A stretch of 18,197 nucleotides of DNA, taken from assembly GCA_040226215.1 (NCBI GenBank), contig JAVKFF010000181.1:1-18197 (forward strand), read 5' to 3'. The first letter of the stretch is position 1; each line of letters begins with the position of its first letter. Below the pieces are notes generated by a model. It saw only the letters and a program-made list of their open reading frames with translations. It did not search any database and was not told where the DNA came from. This DNA comes from JAVKFF01 sp040226215. Its GTDB lineage: Bacteria; Pseudomonadota; Alphaproteobacteria; DSM-16000; Inquilinaceae. A program made the position numbers and the translations under genes. This document shows positions 7,801 to 13,616 of the stretch, in pieces.

Positions 7801-10258
7801 GGAATTCTTCAACGGCCTCGGCGGCTTCGACAAGGAAGGACGCGAGTACGTCACGATCCTTGAAGACGGAAGGACCACCCCGGCGCCGTGGATCAACGTC
7901 ATCGCCAACCCGGGCTTCGGCTTCCAGGCCTCGGCGGAGGGGAGCGGTTATAGCTGGGCCGAGAACAGCCGCGAGAACCAGCTGACGCCGTGGTCAAACG
8001 ACCCGGTCGTCGATCCCGCCGGAGAGGCCTTCTACATCCGCGACGACGCGAGCGGGGACCTCTGGAGCCCGACCGCGCAGCCCATCCGCGACGGCGGGCG
8101 GTATCTTGCCCGCCACGGGTTCGGCTATTCCCTGTTCGAGCATTTTGCCCACGGCATCGCCGCAGAGCTTGTGCAATACGTGCCCCTCGGCGACCCGATC
8201 AAGATCTCGCGGCTAACCCTGCGCAACCTCACCGACCGTCCCCGGCGCCTGTCCGTGACGAGTTATGCCGAGTGGGTCCTGGGAACCTCCCGCGGCGCCG
8301 CGGCCCCGTTCATCGCGACCGAGATCGACAGCGAGACCGGCGCGCTGCTCGCCCGCAATTCCTGGGGGACGGCCTTCCCGGGCCGCGTCGCCTTCGCCGA
8401 TCTTGGCGGTTGCCACACCTCGCTGACTGGGGATCGCGGCGAGTTCCTCGGGCGGGGCGGCAGCCTTGCAGCGCCGGCCGCACTTGCGCGCGGGTCGTCG
8501 CTTTCCGGCCGGACCGGTCCGGCACTGGATCCCTGTGCCGCCTTGTCGCGGACGGTGGAGCTGGCCCCCGGCGAAAGCCTCGAGGTCACGGCCTTTCTTG
8601 GTCAATGTGCTTCGGCGGAGGCCGCGCAGAAGCTGATCCTGCACTACCGGGATGCCGACCTCGATGCTGTGCTCGCCGAGGTGTCAGCGCATTGGGATGA
8701 GGTGCTGGGCGCGGTTCAGGTCCGGACGCCCGATCGCGCGATGGACATCATGCTCAACGGCTGGCTCCTCTACCAAACGATCGCCTGCCGCATCACCGCC
8801 CGCGCCGCGTTTTACCAGGCCAGCGGCGCCTACGGCTTCCGCGACCAGCTGCAGGACGGCATGGCGCTGAGTTTCGCGCAGCCCGAGCAGACGCGCGCGC
8901 ATCTCCTGCGGGTCGCCGGGCGCCAATTCGTCGAAGGCGACGTGCAGCACTGGTGGCTGCCCCATTCGGGACAAGGCGTGCGGACGCGCATATCGGACGA
9001 CCGCGTGTGGCTGGCCTATGCCGCCGCTACCTACGTCACAGCCACCGGCGACGCGGCGGTGCTGGACGAACCCGTGCCGTTCCTCGACGGCCCGTCCGTG
9101 GCCCCCGGCGCGCATGACGCCTTCTTTCAGCCGATGGAGGCAGGCATCTCGGCGTCCCTGTTCGAGCATTGCGCCCGCGGCCTCGATCAATGCATCGAGC
9201 TGACCGGCCGCCACGGCCTGCCCCTGATGGGGACCGGCGACTGGAATGACGGCATGAACCGGGTCGGCGAGGGTGGAGAGGGCGAGAGCGTCTGGCTCGG
9301 CTGGCTCTTGCTGCGGACGATCGCGATCTTTGCGCCGTTGGCCGATGCGCGCGATCCCGAACGCGCTAGGAACTGGAGGGCCCATGCCGCGGTGCTGAAG
9401 ATGGCGCAGGAGTCGGTCGCCTGGGACGGCGCCTGGTACCGGCGCGCGACCTTCGACGACGGGACATGGCTCGGCTCCGCCGACAGCGACGAGTGCCGCA
9501 TCGACTCAATCGCGCAAAGCTGGGCAGTGCTGTCGGGCGCGGCCGATCTGTCGCGGGCCGCGCAGGCCATGGCGTCGCTCGACAAACACCTCATCCGCGA
9601 GGAGGAAGGCCTCGCGCTTCTCTTCACGCCGCCCTTCGAAAAGACGCAGCACGACCCCGGGTACATCAAGGGCTACCCGCCCGGGCTGCGCGAGAACGGC
9701 GGCCAGTACAGCCATGCCGCGATGTGGGCGATCCTCGCCTTTGCCGAACTCAGCGATGGTGATCGTGCCGCCAACCTCTTTTCCCTTCTGAATCCCATCA
9801 ACCACGCCCGCACGGCGGCTGCCGCCGATCGCTACAAGGTCGAGCCATACGTCGTCGCCGCCGATGTCTACTCCGTTGCACCCCATACGGGGCGCGGCGG
9901 CTGGACCTGGTACACGGGGTCGGCTGCCTGGATGTATCGCGCCGGCATCGAGGGCATCCTTGGCCTTCGCCGCGAGGGCGGAGTGCTGGTGATCGAGCCA
10001 CGCATCCCCAAGACTTGGCCCGGTTTCAGCGCCACCGTAAAGTTGGACGCGACCAGGATCACGGTAGAGCTGCTGCGTGGCGACGTGTCAGCCGCCATTG
10101 TTGATGGCGTCTCGTTCGATGCATCAGATCCTGTGCGCATTACTATCGAGGGAAGACAGCATGATGTGCAGATCGTTCTACCGATCACGGCAGACTGCAC
10201 CGGTTTGAGTACCCGGGCGCAAGTGGCCTCGGCGAACGACAGTAAAGTTCGTGATTGA
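1802..10258 (+). CDS. ndvB: Cyclic beta-1,2-glucan synthase (ChvB/NdvB/Cgs type), full length
   Basis: This 2818-residue inner-membrane enzyme uses UDP-glucose to start, elongate and cyclise beta-1,2-glucan, which is exported to the periplasm for osmoadaptation and, in rhizobia and Brucella, host interaction. The length matches the family (about 2800-2870). Order: N-terminal cytoplasmic region; first membrane helices about 395-460; family 84 glycosyltransferase domain with LDADTRMP (DAD 618-620), SHDLFEG and QHRWTRGDWQ (from 765); more helices about 797-847 and 925-980; a glycoamylase-like region (LFNWYATQDL, SVDSGNLAGH); two GT36-associated/GH94 beta-sandwich regions; and a C-terminal GH94 phosphorylase-type domain with GTGDWNDGMN (D2480 to D2483) and NGGQYSHAAMW (about 2630). 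In the family that domain controls ring size. All these motifs are intact and the frame is unbroken. No ndvA-type ABC exporter is nearby. Only a weak GAAG precedes the ATG, so coupling to the overlapping upstream frame is possible. Confidence 0.95.
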   Translation: MNALFQNFGNRRAKALPWQDTAPARAELFGIERLEQHAISLALAQPVTTRPPRVPALHLRLRDNATVLLAAYRASAAEVALGQSIVPAAEWLLDNYHVVEAQIRDVRRDLPPGYYRQLPKLEDGPFAGYPRVFGLVWAFVSHTDSHFDPETLRRYLVAYQGVQPLTIGELWAVPITLRIVMIENLRRLADQITVGHAARAEADALAELHLTDKAPREGFPDGGETLDDAFSAQLAKRLRGHDPHTTPALDWLEARLGRQGSSVEATVHRAQEREGAANVTVRNIITGMRLISDADWAAFVESVSLVDARLRDGSDFAAMDFASRNLYRTAVEELARGSGVAEIDIAERAVAAARSGDDRASTPGWHLIGEGRPQLEQSIGFRPSGRLRIRNRVRGLGLRGYVLAILLTSVGLVALALAAISGPGTGLGWLALWALAAFLPATEVATAIVNRVVAWGVAPKALPGLELKEGIPPELRTLVAVPTLLSDAANLEEQIERLEVHHLSGSSGDLTFALLTDGPDAPQEEQAGDAALLALASGRIGELNRRYGPGPAGPRFLLLHRRRQFSAGEGVWMGWERKRGKLHELNRLLRGAMDTSFSHIEGQPPQVPDGVRYVITLDADTRMPRDAAARLIGKMAHPLNLPVLDAAKRRVVAGHAILQPRVTPSIPAGDEGSLYQQTVSGPGGMDPYAAAASDLYQDLFGEGSFTGKGIYDVDFFEAALAGRVPTDTLLSHDLFEGIYARAGLATDVELVEDFPTRYDVAAKRQHRWTRGDWQLLPWIVGARDLPAVGRWKLVDNLRRSLLAPSALVALGVGWVLPLPAALAATLLVLAAILVPIFLPSLFAVLPGRTDVQLGSHVRALGSDLRQAAMQVFLSVAFLPDQARRMGDAILRTLWRLFVTRRHLLEWTTAAQSASSPRLDLTGFTRGMWGSVALGLVVTFGAVLLSPEAWLIVLPFALLWTGAPALALWISRSPKLSAGNALLEEDGDALRLIARRTWGFFEAFVTPADNMLPPDNFQEDPKPVIAHRTSPTNIGLYLLSAVAARDFGWSGTVRTVERIEATLDTMRRLPKHRGHLFNWYATQDLRVLEPAYVSSVDSGNLAGHLIVLAQACDEWLETPAIADPLAGIAVALRVARADLGNTDPELLARVENRMRQPEPFDEMAPDLLRLADHAAAAAEGGDARRWITAFRNATAEHLADRRLTAADRVQLKARLAVLAASAREMAMGMDFAFLLDPERKLLSIGYSVDENRRDLSCYDFLASEARLASVFAIAKGDVSTHHWFRLGRTATPVGAGSALVSWSGSMFEYLMPPLVMHEPAGSLLAQTNRMIVRRQQAYARGLGIPWGVSESAFNARDLELTYQYSNFGVPGLGLKRGLADDIVIAPYATGLASMVDPQGAARNFERLRKMGASGRYGFYEALDFNEARRPAGEEVAVVRSFMAHHQGMTIVALANVLQGGLMRDRFHREPMIRACELLLQERMPRDVAIAHAPAEEIKAPPLEAGHDVEAIRRHAVPAPGAPITHLMSNGRYSVMLTAGGGGYCRWGDIALTRWREDATRDDWGAFTYLRDVESGRTWSAAPGPTGTPGDHVEVQFSEDRARFTRRDGRLATMLDILVSGEDDGEVRQVTLVNSGRQPREIDVTSYAELVLTTPAADAAHPAFAKLFVQTEYLAEYGALIATRRPRSSDEPPIWVAHFAIVEGETLGEQQYETDRARFIGRGRTAANARSVTSGEPLSNTVGTVLDPVFSLRRRVRIAGGESARIALWTVAAATREAVVDLIDMHHDRSAFDRARTLAWTQGQVELRHLSISAEEAAEFQRLAASIFYADPRWRPSGAEILRGAGPQSELWRHGISGDLPIVVLRIDDVGDIAQVHELLRAHEYWRMKRLAVDLVIINEHPSSYIQDLQTAIETAVRSSESRPRFGRELAQGTAHVLRADLLDCNAQDLLLAVARVVISARNGPLATQLALLAKATEAHPAPPMNPPLREIAEAAPVRPDLEFFNGLGGFDKEGREYVTILEDGRTTPAPWINVIANPGFGFQASAEGSGYSWAENSRENQLTPWSNDPVVDPAGEAFYIRDDASGDLWSPTAQPIRDGGRYLARHGFGYSLFEHFAHGIAAELVQYVPLGDPIKISRLTLRNLTDRPRRLSVTSYAEWVLGTSRGAAAPFIATEIDSETGALLARNSWGTAFPGRVAFADLGGCHTSLTGDRGEFLGRGGSLAAPAALARGSSLSGRTGPALDPCAALSRTVELAPGESLEVTAFLGQCASAEAAQKLILHYRDADLDAVLAEVSAHWDEVLGAVQVRTPDRAMDIMLNGWLLYQTIACRITARAAFYQASGAYGFRDQLQDGMALSFAQPEQTRAHLLRVAGRQFVEGDVQHWWLPHSGQGVRTRISDDRVWLAYAAATYVTATGDAAVLDEPVPFLDGPSVAPGAHDAFFQPMEAGISASLFEHCARGLDQCIELTGRHGLPLMGTGDWNDGMNRVGEGGEGESVWLGWLLLRTIAIFAPLADARDPERARNWRAHAAVLKMAQESVAWDGAWYRRATFDDGTWLGSADSDECRIDSIAQSWAVLSGAADLSRAAQAMASLDKHLIREEEGLALLFTPPFEKTQHDPGYIKGYPPGLRENGGQYSHAAMWAILAFAELSDGDRAANLFSLLNPINHARTAAAADRYKVEPYVVAADVYSVAPHTGRGGWTWYTGSAAWMYRAGIEGILGLRREGGVLVIEPRIPKTWPGFSATVKLDATRITVELLRGDVSAAIVDGVSFDASDPVRITIEGRQHDVQIVLPITADCTGLSTRAQVASANDSKVRD

Positions 10259-10324
10259 GTCATGCCGCCCAGAAACATGCTGCGCGTTGCACCAATGACC
10301 GCGTTTTCTTTGCGAGAGATCAAA

Positions 10325-10332
10325 TGACCTGC
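10325..10332 (+). repeat. IS3 terminal inverted repeat, synthase-side end
   Basis: TGACCTGC, followed by a less conserved continuation, matches the complement of the other end. The base outside (A at 10324) also pairs with T at 11529, so the exact tip is uncertain by one base. Confidence 0.75.
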
Positions 10333-10350
10333 TCCCCGGGTTGTCCTCGT

Positions 10351-11203
10351 TCAAAGAGAGAGTCTGTTCCGGGATTGGTCCTTTTCTGACCGGTTTCGAT
10401 ATTCCCACGGGGTGAGCCCGTCGAGGCTCGTGTGCGGGCGGTGGTGTTTGTATTCGTCGCGCCAAGCCGCGATCAGATCGCGGGCGTGGCGCAAGCCGGC
10501 GAAGAGGTGCTCGTTGAGGCATTCATCGCGCAGCCGGCCGATGAAGCTCTCGACGAGGCCGTTCTGCATTGGCTTTCCCGGGGCTATGTAATGCCACTCG
10601 ACTCGGCGCTACTCCTGCCATTTCAGGATGGAGTTCGAGGTCAGCTCGGTGCCGTTGTCGCTGACCACTATGCAAGGGTATCCGCGTATCTCGGCGATCC
10701 GATCCAATTCCCGCGCCACGCGCTGCCCCGAGAGCGACGTGTCCACAGCCGTCGCGAGGCATTCCCGGGTGTCATCGTCAACCACGTTGAGAACCCGGAA
10801 GCGCTGGCCGTTGGCGAACTGGTCATGGCCGAAATCCAGCGACAAGCGTGCGTTGGGTCGCGCCTCGACCAAGATTGGGGCCCGTGTTTCGACCGCCTTG
10901 CGTCGAGCACTTCGCTTGCGCACCGTCAGCCCCTCCTCGCGGTAGAGCCGATAGAACCGGTTGGATCCCGGACGGCTCACCCTCGCGCCTGAGCAGAATG
11001 AACAGCTGCCGGTAGCCGAAGCGCCTTCGTTCGTTGGCAAGCTCGCGCAGCCTGCCGCGAAGCGCCGTCTCCGCCGGCCGGCGGGACCGGTAGCGCACCA
11101 TCTTCCGATCGGCGCCAACGATCAAGCAGACCCGCCGTTCCGACAGGCCCATGGCGGCCTGCAGATGCGCGACCGCTTCGCGCCTGGCGGCGGGCCCTAC
11201 CAT
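10351..11203 (-). pseudogene. IS3-family transposase OrfB, broken by a frameshift and an amber codon
   Basis: The OrfB frame starts at the ATG at 11203 (MVGPAARREAVAHLQAAMGL) with the HTH-like region, then loses frame near 10964. There an extra base within GGATCC separates RREGEPSG from NRFYRLYREEGLTVRKR. The integrase-like catalytic core (rve family) follows: LSLDFGHDQF (first D), VVSDNGTELTS (second D), then after an in-frame TAG at 10609-10611 the sequence RRVEWHYIAPGKPMQNGLVE with the glutamate, giving the expected DD35E spacing. The frame ends with RSEKDQSRNRLSL at 10351. The TAG probably replaced a Glu or Gln codon (family members read WQE-E/D-R-x-VEWHY). Without both repairs no active transposase can be made. 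Confidence 0.85.
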
Positions 11204-11463
11204 TTTTTTGACAGAAGCTCCTTCAGCGCCGAGGCTTCCAGCATCTGATCCGCCAGCAGCTTCTTCAGCTTCGCGTTCTCGTCCTCCAGGGCCTTCAAGC
11301 GCCTGGCATCGGACACGTCCATCCCGGCGTACTTCGCCTTCCAGTTATATAGCGTCGCCTCGCTGACCACGTGCCGACGGGCCAGATCGCCCGCCTTCGC
11401 ACCCGCCTCGTGCTCGCGCAGAACCGCGATGATCTGCTCTTCCGTGAACCGCTTCCGTTTCAT
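11197..11463 (-). CDS. IS3-family transposase OrfA (HTH protein), intact
   Basis: An 88-residue protein beginning MKRKRFTEEQIIAVLREHEA. The helix-turn-helix occupies roughly residues 1-50 (DLARRHVVSEATLYNWKAKY) and a leucine-zipper-like coil follows (RRLKALEDENAKLKKLLADQ). OrfA binds the element's ends and, fused to OrfB by frameshifting, targets the catalytic part. I chose the ATG at 11463 over an upstream TTG because the family begins MKRKRF. An AAGGA lies shortly upstream. The stop falls just past the A7 run where the OrfB start begins. OrfA alone can act as a repressor of related copies in the family, so it could still matter although orfB is dead. Confidence 0.85.
   Translation of the reverse strand: MKRKRFTEEQIIAVLREHEAGAKAGDLARRHVVSEATLYNWKAKYAGMDVSDARRLKALEDENAKLKKLLADQMLEASALKELLSKKW
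11203..11209 (-). promoter_or_regulatory. A7 slippery site for -1 frameshifting between orfA and orfB
   Basis: Seven T on the plus strand (AAAAAAA in the mRNA) sit where orfA (Leu-Leu-Ser-Lys-Lys-Trp-stop) and orfB (Met-Val-Gly-Pro) overlap. IS3-family elements use such A-runs to make the OrfAB transposase by -1 slippage. The run is seen directly; the frameshifting is known for the family and inferred here. Confidence 0.65.
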
Positions 11464-11520
11464 CCGTCCGTCCTTCAATCAAGGCCGGACGATAACTCCA
11501 CGTGGAGGAAAAATTCAGTG

Positions 11521-11528
11521 GCAGGTCA
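11521..11528 (-). repeat. IS3 terminal inverted repeat, far end
   Basis: GCAGGTCA on the plus strand, the complement of TGACCTGC at 10325. The minus-strand continuation (cactgaatttttcctcc) keeps only part of the inner repeat. Confidence 0.75.
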
Positions 11529-11584
11529 TAGTGTAACTGCTTCTTGGATTTCTGCCGCTATGGCGGCACACCGGTGCGTGTCGC

Positions 11585-11992
11585 CTACAACTGAACACTT
11601 GCCGAGCAGCCCTGGTAGAAGAATGTCCAGGGAACCACGCTGGCAAAATACGTCGCTCCGGGCTGCAGCTCTACCGGCAAGGCGAAACTCTGCGCCGCCC
11701 AGCCGCCCCCGATCGTGACTGTCGATCCGGCTGCTATCGCCCAGCCATGAGTGTTGGTTAGCCGGACGGTGACCCCGACATCACCAACATTCGTGACGTC
11801 GCATCGAATGTGGAACGACTGGGCATTTGGATTGGATGGGATCTGTGTTGTGCCGAAAATCTCGACCATTGGGGCGTTGCTATCGCTAGGCGCTCGAACC
11901 TGATCGGCGAATGCGGGCATCATGAGTGCCAAGGTACCGAGACCCGACGCGAGGATTGAAGCACCCATTCGCTTAGTCGCGTGACTGCCCAT
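11585..11992 (-). CDS. Orphan secreted protein, unknown function (135 aa)
   Basis: ATG at 11992 with an AAGGAG motif about 9 bases upstream, TAG at 11585-11587. The N-terminus has Lys7/Arg8, a hydrophobic stretch (SILASGLGTLALMM) and an AFA-D signal peptidase I site, so cleavage after residue 29 is likely and the product should be periplasmic or secreted. The mature part (about 106 residues) has alternating hydrophobic strands (FHIRCDVTNVGDVGVTVRLT, ASVVPWTFFYQGCSASVQL) that suggest a beta-sandwich. It has just two cysteines, C64 and C129, which could form one disulfide. I do not recognise a family. It lies between an IS3 copy and IS wreckage with no partner gene, but reading frame, signal and ribosome-binding site are sound, so it is probably a real gene. 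Confidence 0.65.
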   Translation of the reverse strand: MGSHATKRMGASILASGLGTLALMMPAFADQVRAPSDSNAPMVEIFGTTQIPSNPNAQSFHIRCDVTNVGDVGVTVRLTNTHGWAIAAGSTVTIGGGWAAQSFALPVELQPGATYFASVVPWTFFYQGCSASVQL

Positions 11993-12426
11993 AGTGACCG
12001 TCTCCTTCGCTCGCAGCGTTTCAGCGGACTGCCCGACACTGGATCGTCAGGGTGATCGGTCGGGAATGCGGCGTCAGTGACCAGCGTCACCACAGTAGCG
12101 AAATATCGACGATCAAGCGCGGTCCAGCACGTCTTCAATCGACCGGGAGAGGCATTGTCACGGGAACTGGAACTGAACGCAGCGACGTCCGGATCGTAGT
12201 AAGTCTCATGTCGCTGAGGCCGAAGTCGTCCGCGCGCTGATGACCGCTGCTCGGAAGCGGCAGCGTGCAGGTCGAGTTGCTAACTAGCTCTCGGGCCTCA
12301 GGGACCGGAGATGATCGTCCCGCCAAGCTGATTGCTTGGCTCCGCTTCGCTACGCCGGTCATCCAGCTTTGCCGCAAGATCCACCACGCAGTCATACTGA
12401 GCAGGATCAGTCGGTCGGAGGGCAGG
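11993..12426. other. Region with no assignable gene
   Basis: The first 130 bases form the leader of the secreted-protein gene (minus strand). The rest carries coding-looking but interrupted stretches on the minus strand. One, just past the TGA at 12427, reads YDCVVDLAAKLDDRRSEAEP but cannot be extended into a gene. No ribosome-binding site, RNA gene or terminator stands out. I take it as old flanking or phage-derived sequence eroded between insertion sequences. Confidence 0.4.
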
Positions 12427-12549
12427 TCAATAGCGGATCGCCTCCAGCACCTCGCCCACGAGGTAGAGCCACTCGCCGACCTGGATCGAGGGCATGATGC
12501 GGATGTCGTTGACGATGCCATCCACCTTGGACGTGACCTCATCGAGCAC
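12427..12549 (-). pseudogene. Truncated unknown coding remnant cut by an IS end
   Basis: Reading leftward from the IS end at 12550, the minus strand is open for 40 codons to a TGA at 12427-12429. The product is VLDEVTSKVDGIVNDIRIMP followed by SIQVGEWLYLVGEVLEAIRY. The residue mix (balanced acidic/hydrophobic, few Arg/Pro) is clearly more protein-like than the other frames here. The 5' part is missing because the insertion sequence begins exactly where the frame starts. I do not recognise the family; a small phage or plasmid protein is possible. Confidence 0.35.
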
Positions 12550-12740
12550 TGAACCGCGCCGGGATTGCCGGAGGCTTCAAACCTTGAGAGGTTGGAGCCA
12601 TGACGACACGCTATTCCCCGGAAGTACAGGCGCGGGCAGTTCGCCTGGTTATGGAGCATGAGGCGGAGTATCCGTCTCAGTGGGCGGCGATCGATTCGAT
12701 CGCAGAGAAGATCGGCTGCACGGCCGAGACGCTGCGCCAG
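12550..12740 (+). mobile_element. 5' fragment of an IS3-type insertion sequence
   Basis: The terminal sequence TGAACCGCGCCGGGATTGCC begins at 12550 and resembles the ends of IS3-family elements that encode an MTTRYS-type OrfA. About 50 bases inside, the orfA 5' end is preserved. The element stops abruptly at about 12730-12740, where it is joined to an unrelated IS3-type copy in the opposite orientation. Only around 190 bp remain. Confidence 0.65.
12600..12740 (+). pseudogene. IS3-type OrfA, N-terminal fragment
   Basis: ATG at 12600 behind a GGAG motif gives MTTRYSPEVQARAVRLVMEH and continues EAEYPSQWAAIDSIAEKIGC TAETLR. This is the helix-turn-helix N-terminus of an IS3-family OrfA (roughly 47 residues). 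After TAETLR the family would continue with a Trp-containing helix; here the sequence instead becomes the complement of another element's orfB (LNMALAQR read on the minus strand). The frame then runs about a dozen foreign residues to a TGA just after 12770. It cannot be functional. Confidence 0.7.
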
Positions 12741-13452
12741 CGCCATGTTCAGGGCTTCGAGCACAACGCTGGACCTTGATGTCGTGGCCCATCGCCCAGC
12801 CACGATACGGCGGACGAGGGCATCGAGCACGACGGCGTGAAAGTGGAAGCCAGCCCAGGTCGGCACGTAGGTAATATCACCGACCCAGAGCTGGTTTGGC
12901 TCATCGGCATGGAAGATCTGGACGACCCGATCGCGACCGACACGGATTCAATCGTCGATGAACTCGGCGTGGATTCGCGGCGCACCATAGGTCTCCCTCG
13001 AGGCCTTGTGGATCACCGCGATGAGGGCAGAGTTGGCGCTCGGCTCGCGAGAGGCCGAGTTTCCTGTGGACATGGTGGAGATGGAGAACATAGCCCGGAT
13101 CGCCGTCATCTTCTCGTGGACCGAGACAACATCGCGTCGTTCTGAACAAGCCAGGCCGCGGCCTTTGCCGAGACATCCCTCTCCAGACGAAGCCGGCGAT
13201 CCACTCGGGCAGGCGGCGAAGTTCCTCCTGCTCCTCGCTGGTCAGTCTGCCGCCTCGGCGGCCGCCGTCGCGGTCAGCCTCCTCGACCCAGCCGTGGATC
13301 ATCGCCGCACACGGACTCGATCTCCCTGGCCGGTTCCTCAACACTGCGCTCGATCCGGGCGAGCGAAGCAATCTGCTCCGTGAACGCCGTGGGGTACGGG
13401 TTCCTCGTTCTCGGCATCTGAACACTTTCCTCTCAAGGTCGAAGGGTGTCCA
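12731..13452 (-). mobile_element. Heavily deleted second IS3-type element
   Basis: Minus-strand remains of an IS3-family element run from near 13452 (outer sequence TGGACACCC on the minus strand, likely its tip) to the junction at about 12731-12741. orfA and the first two-thirds of orfB are represented, but by short pieces with internal deletions and several frame changes. The 3' third of orfB and the other terminus are missing. It adjoins the promoter region of the MFS transporter gene on its right. Confidence 0.65.
12737..13417 (-). pseudogene. IS3-type OrfA/OrfB remnants with internal deletions
   Basis: From the ATG at 13417: MPRTRNPYPTAFTEQIASLA and ARIERSVEEPAREIES (OrfA N-terminus). 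A frame change leads to IHGWVEEADRDGGRRGGRLT and SEEQEELRRL (OrfA helix). After a deletion comes RLRLERDVSAKAAAWLVQND (the OrfA end), and then an OrfB stretch with IAVIHKASRETYGAPRIHAE. A second deletion removes the segment between the HTH and catalytic domains. The remainder reads VQIFHADEPNQLWVGDITYV, PTWAGFHFHAVVLDA (containing the first catalytic Asp and the usual D-I-T-Y-V and V-V-L-D motifs) and ends EALNMALAQR at the junction. Second Asp and Glu are absent. The order of motifs is exactly that of IS3 OrfA/OrfB, which makes the family call firm although no intact protein remains. Confidence 0.75.
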
Positions 13453-13502
13453 TTGAGCCGGGCGAACTTCAATCCGACCGACGCCTTAGAAACTCATCTC
13501 AT

Positions 13503-13532
13503 TTGACGTCTCACCCAGTACAGTTCCACATT
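13503..13532 (+). promoter_or_regulatory. Weak sigma70-like promoter candidate for the MFS gene
   Basis: TTGACG at 13503-13508 and CACATT at 13527-13532, 18 bases apart, lie about 85 bp before the ATG of the transporter. The -35 is good; the -10 matches the consensus at only three of six positions. It is the best pair in the 160 bp between the IS relic and the gene. Confidence 0.25.
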
Positions 13533-13616
13533 CTGTGCTGTAGCGGTGGTAGAAATATCCGGTCTGTGCCCAGGCGAGTGACGCATGAGGCGATCTCGGG
13601 TTCGAACGGAGGATTC

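Larger units (their letters stand above)
10325..11528 (-). mobile_element. IS3-family insertion sequence (IS407-like), inactivated
   Basis: The element spans about 1204 bp and is bounded by imperfect inverted repeats: TGACCTGC at 10325-10332 and its complement GCAGGTCA at 11521-11528. A weaker match continues inward (TCCTC at both ends). It carries orfA and orfB on the minus strand, overlapping at an A7 run as in IS3 elements that make an OrfAB fusion by -1 frameshifting. orfB has a frameshift and a nonsense codon, so the copy should not move by itself. Bases next to the two ends (caaa and tagt) do not form the short target duplication expected of this family. Either a flank was later deleted, or this copy formed by recombination between elements. 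It lies 66 bp downstream of the glucan synthase stop, in the opposite orientation. Confidence 0.85.

Noticed and set aside
10432..10992. 186-codon plus-strand frame over the IS3 orfB
   Set aside because: It is the reverse complement of a recognisable DDE transposase gene and has no motif of its own.
13446..13616. N-terminal extension of the MFS transporter to an upstream ATG
   Set aside because: The added 57 residues are polar and overlap the end of an IS relic; the ATG at 13617 has a GGAGG and starts directly at the first membrane helix.
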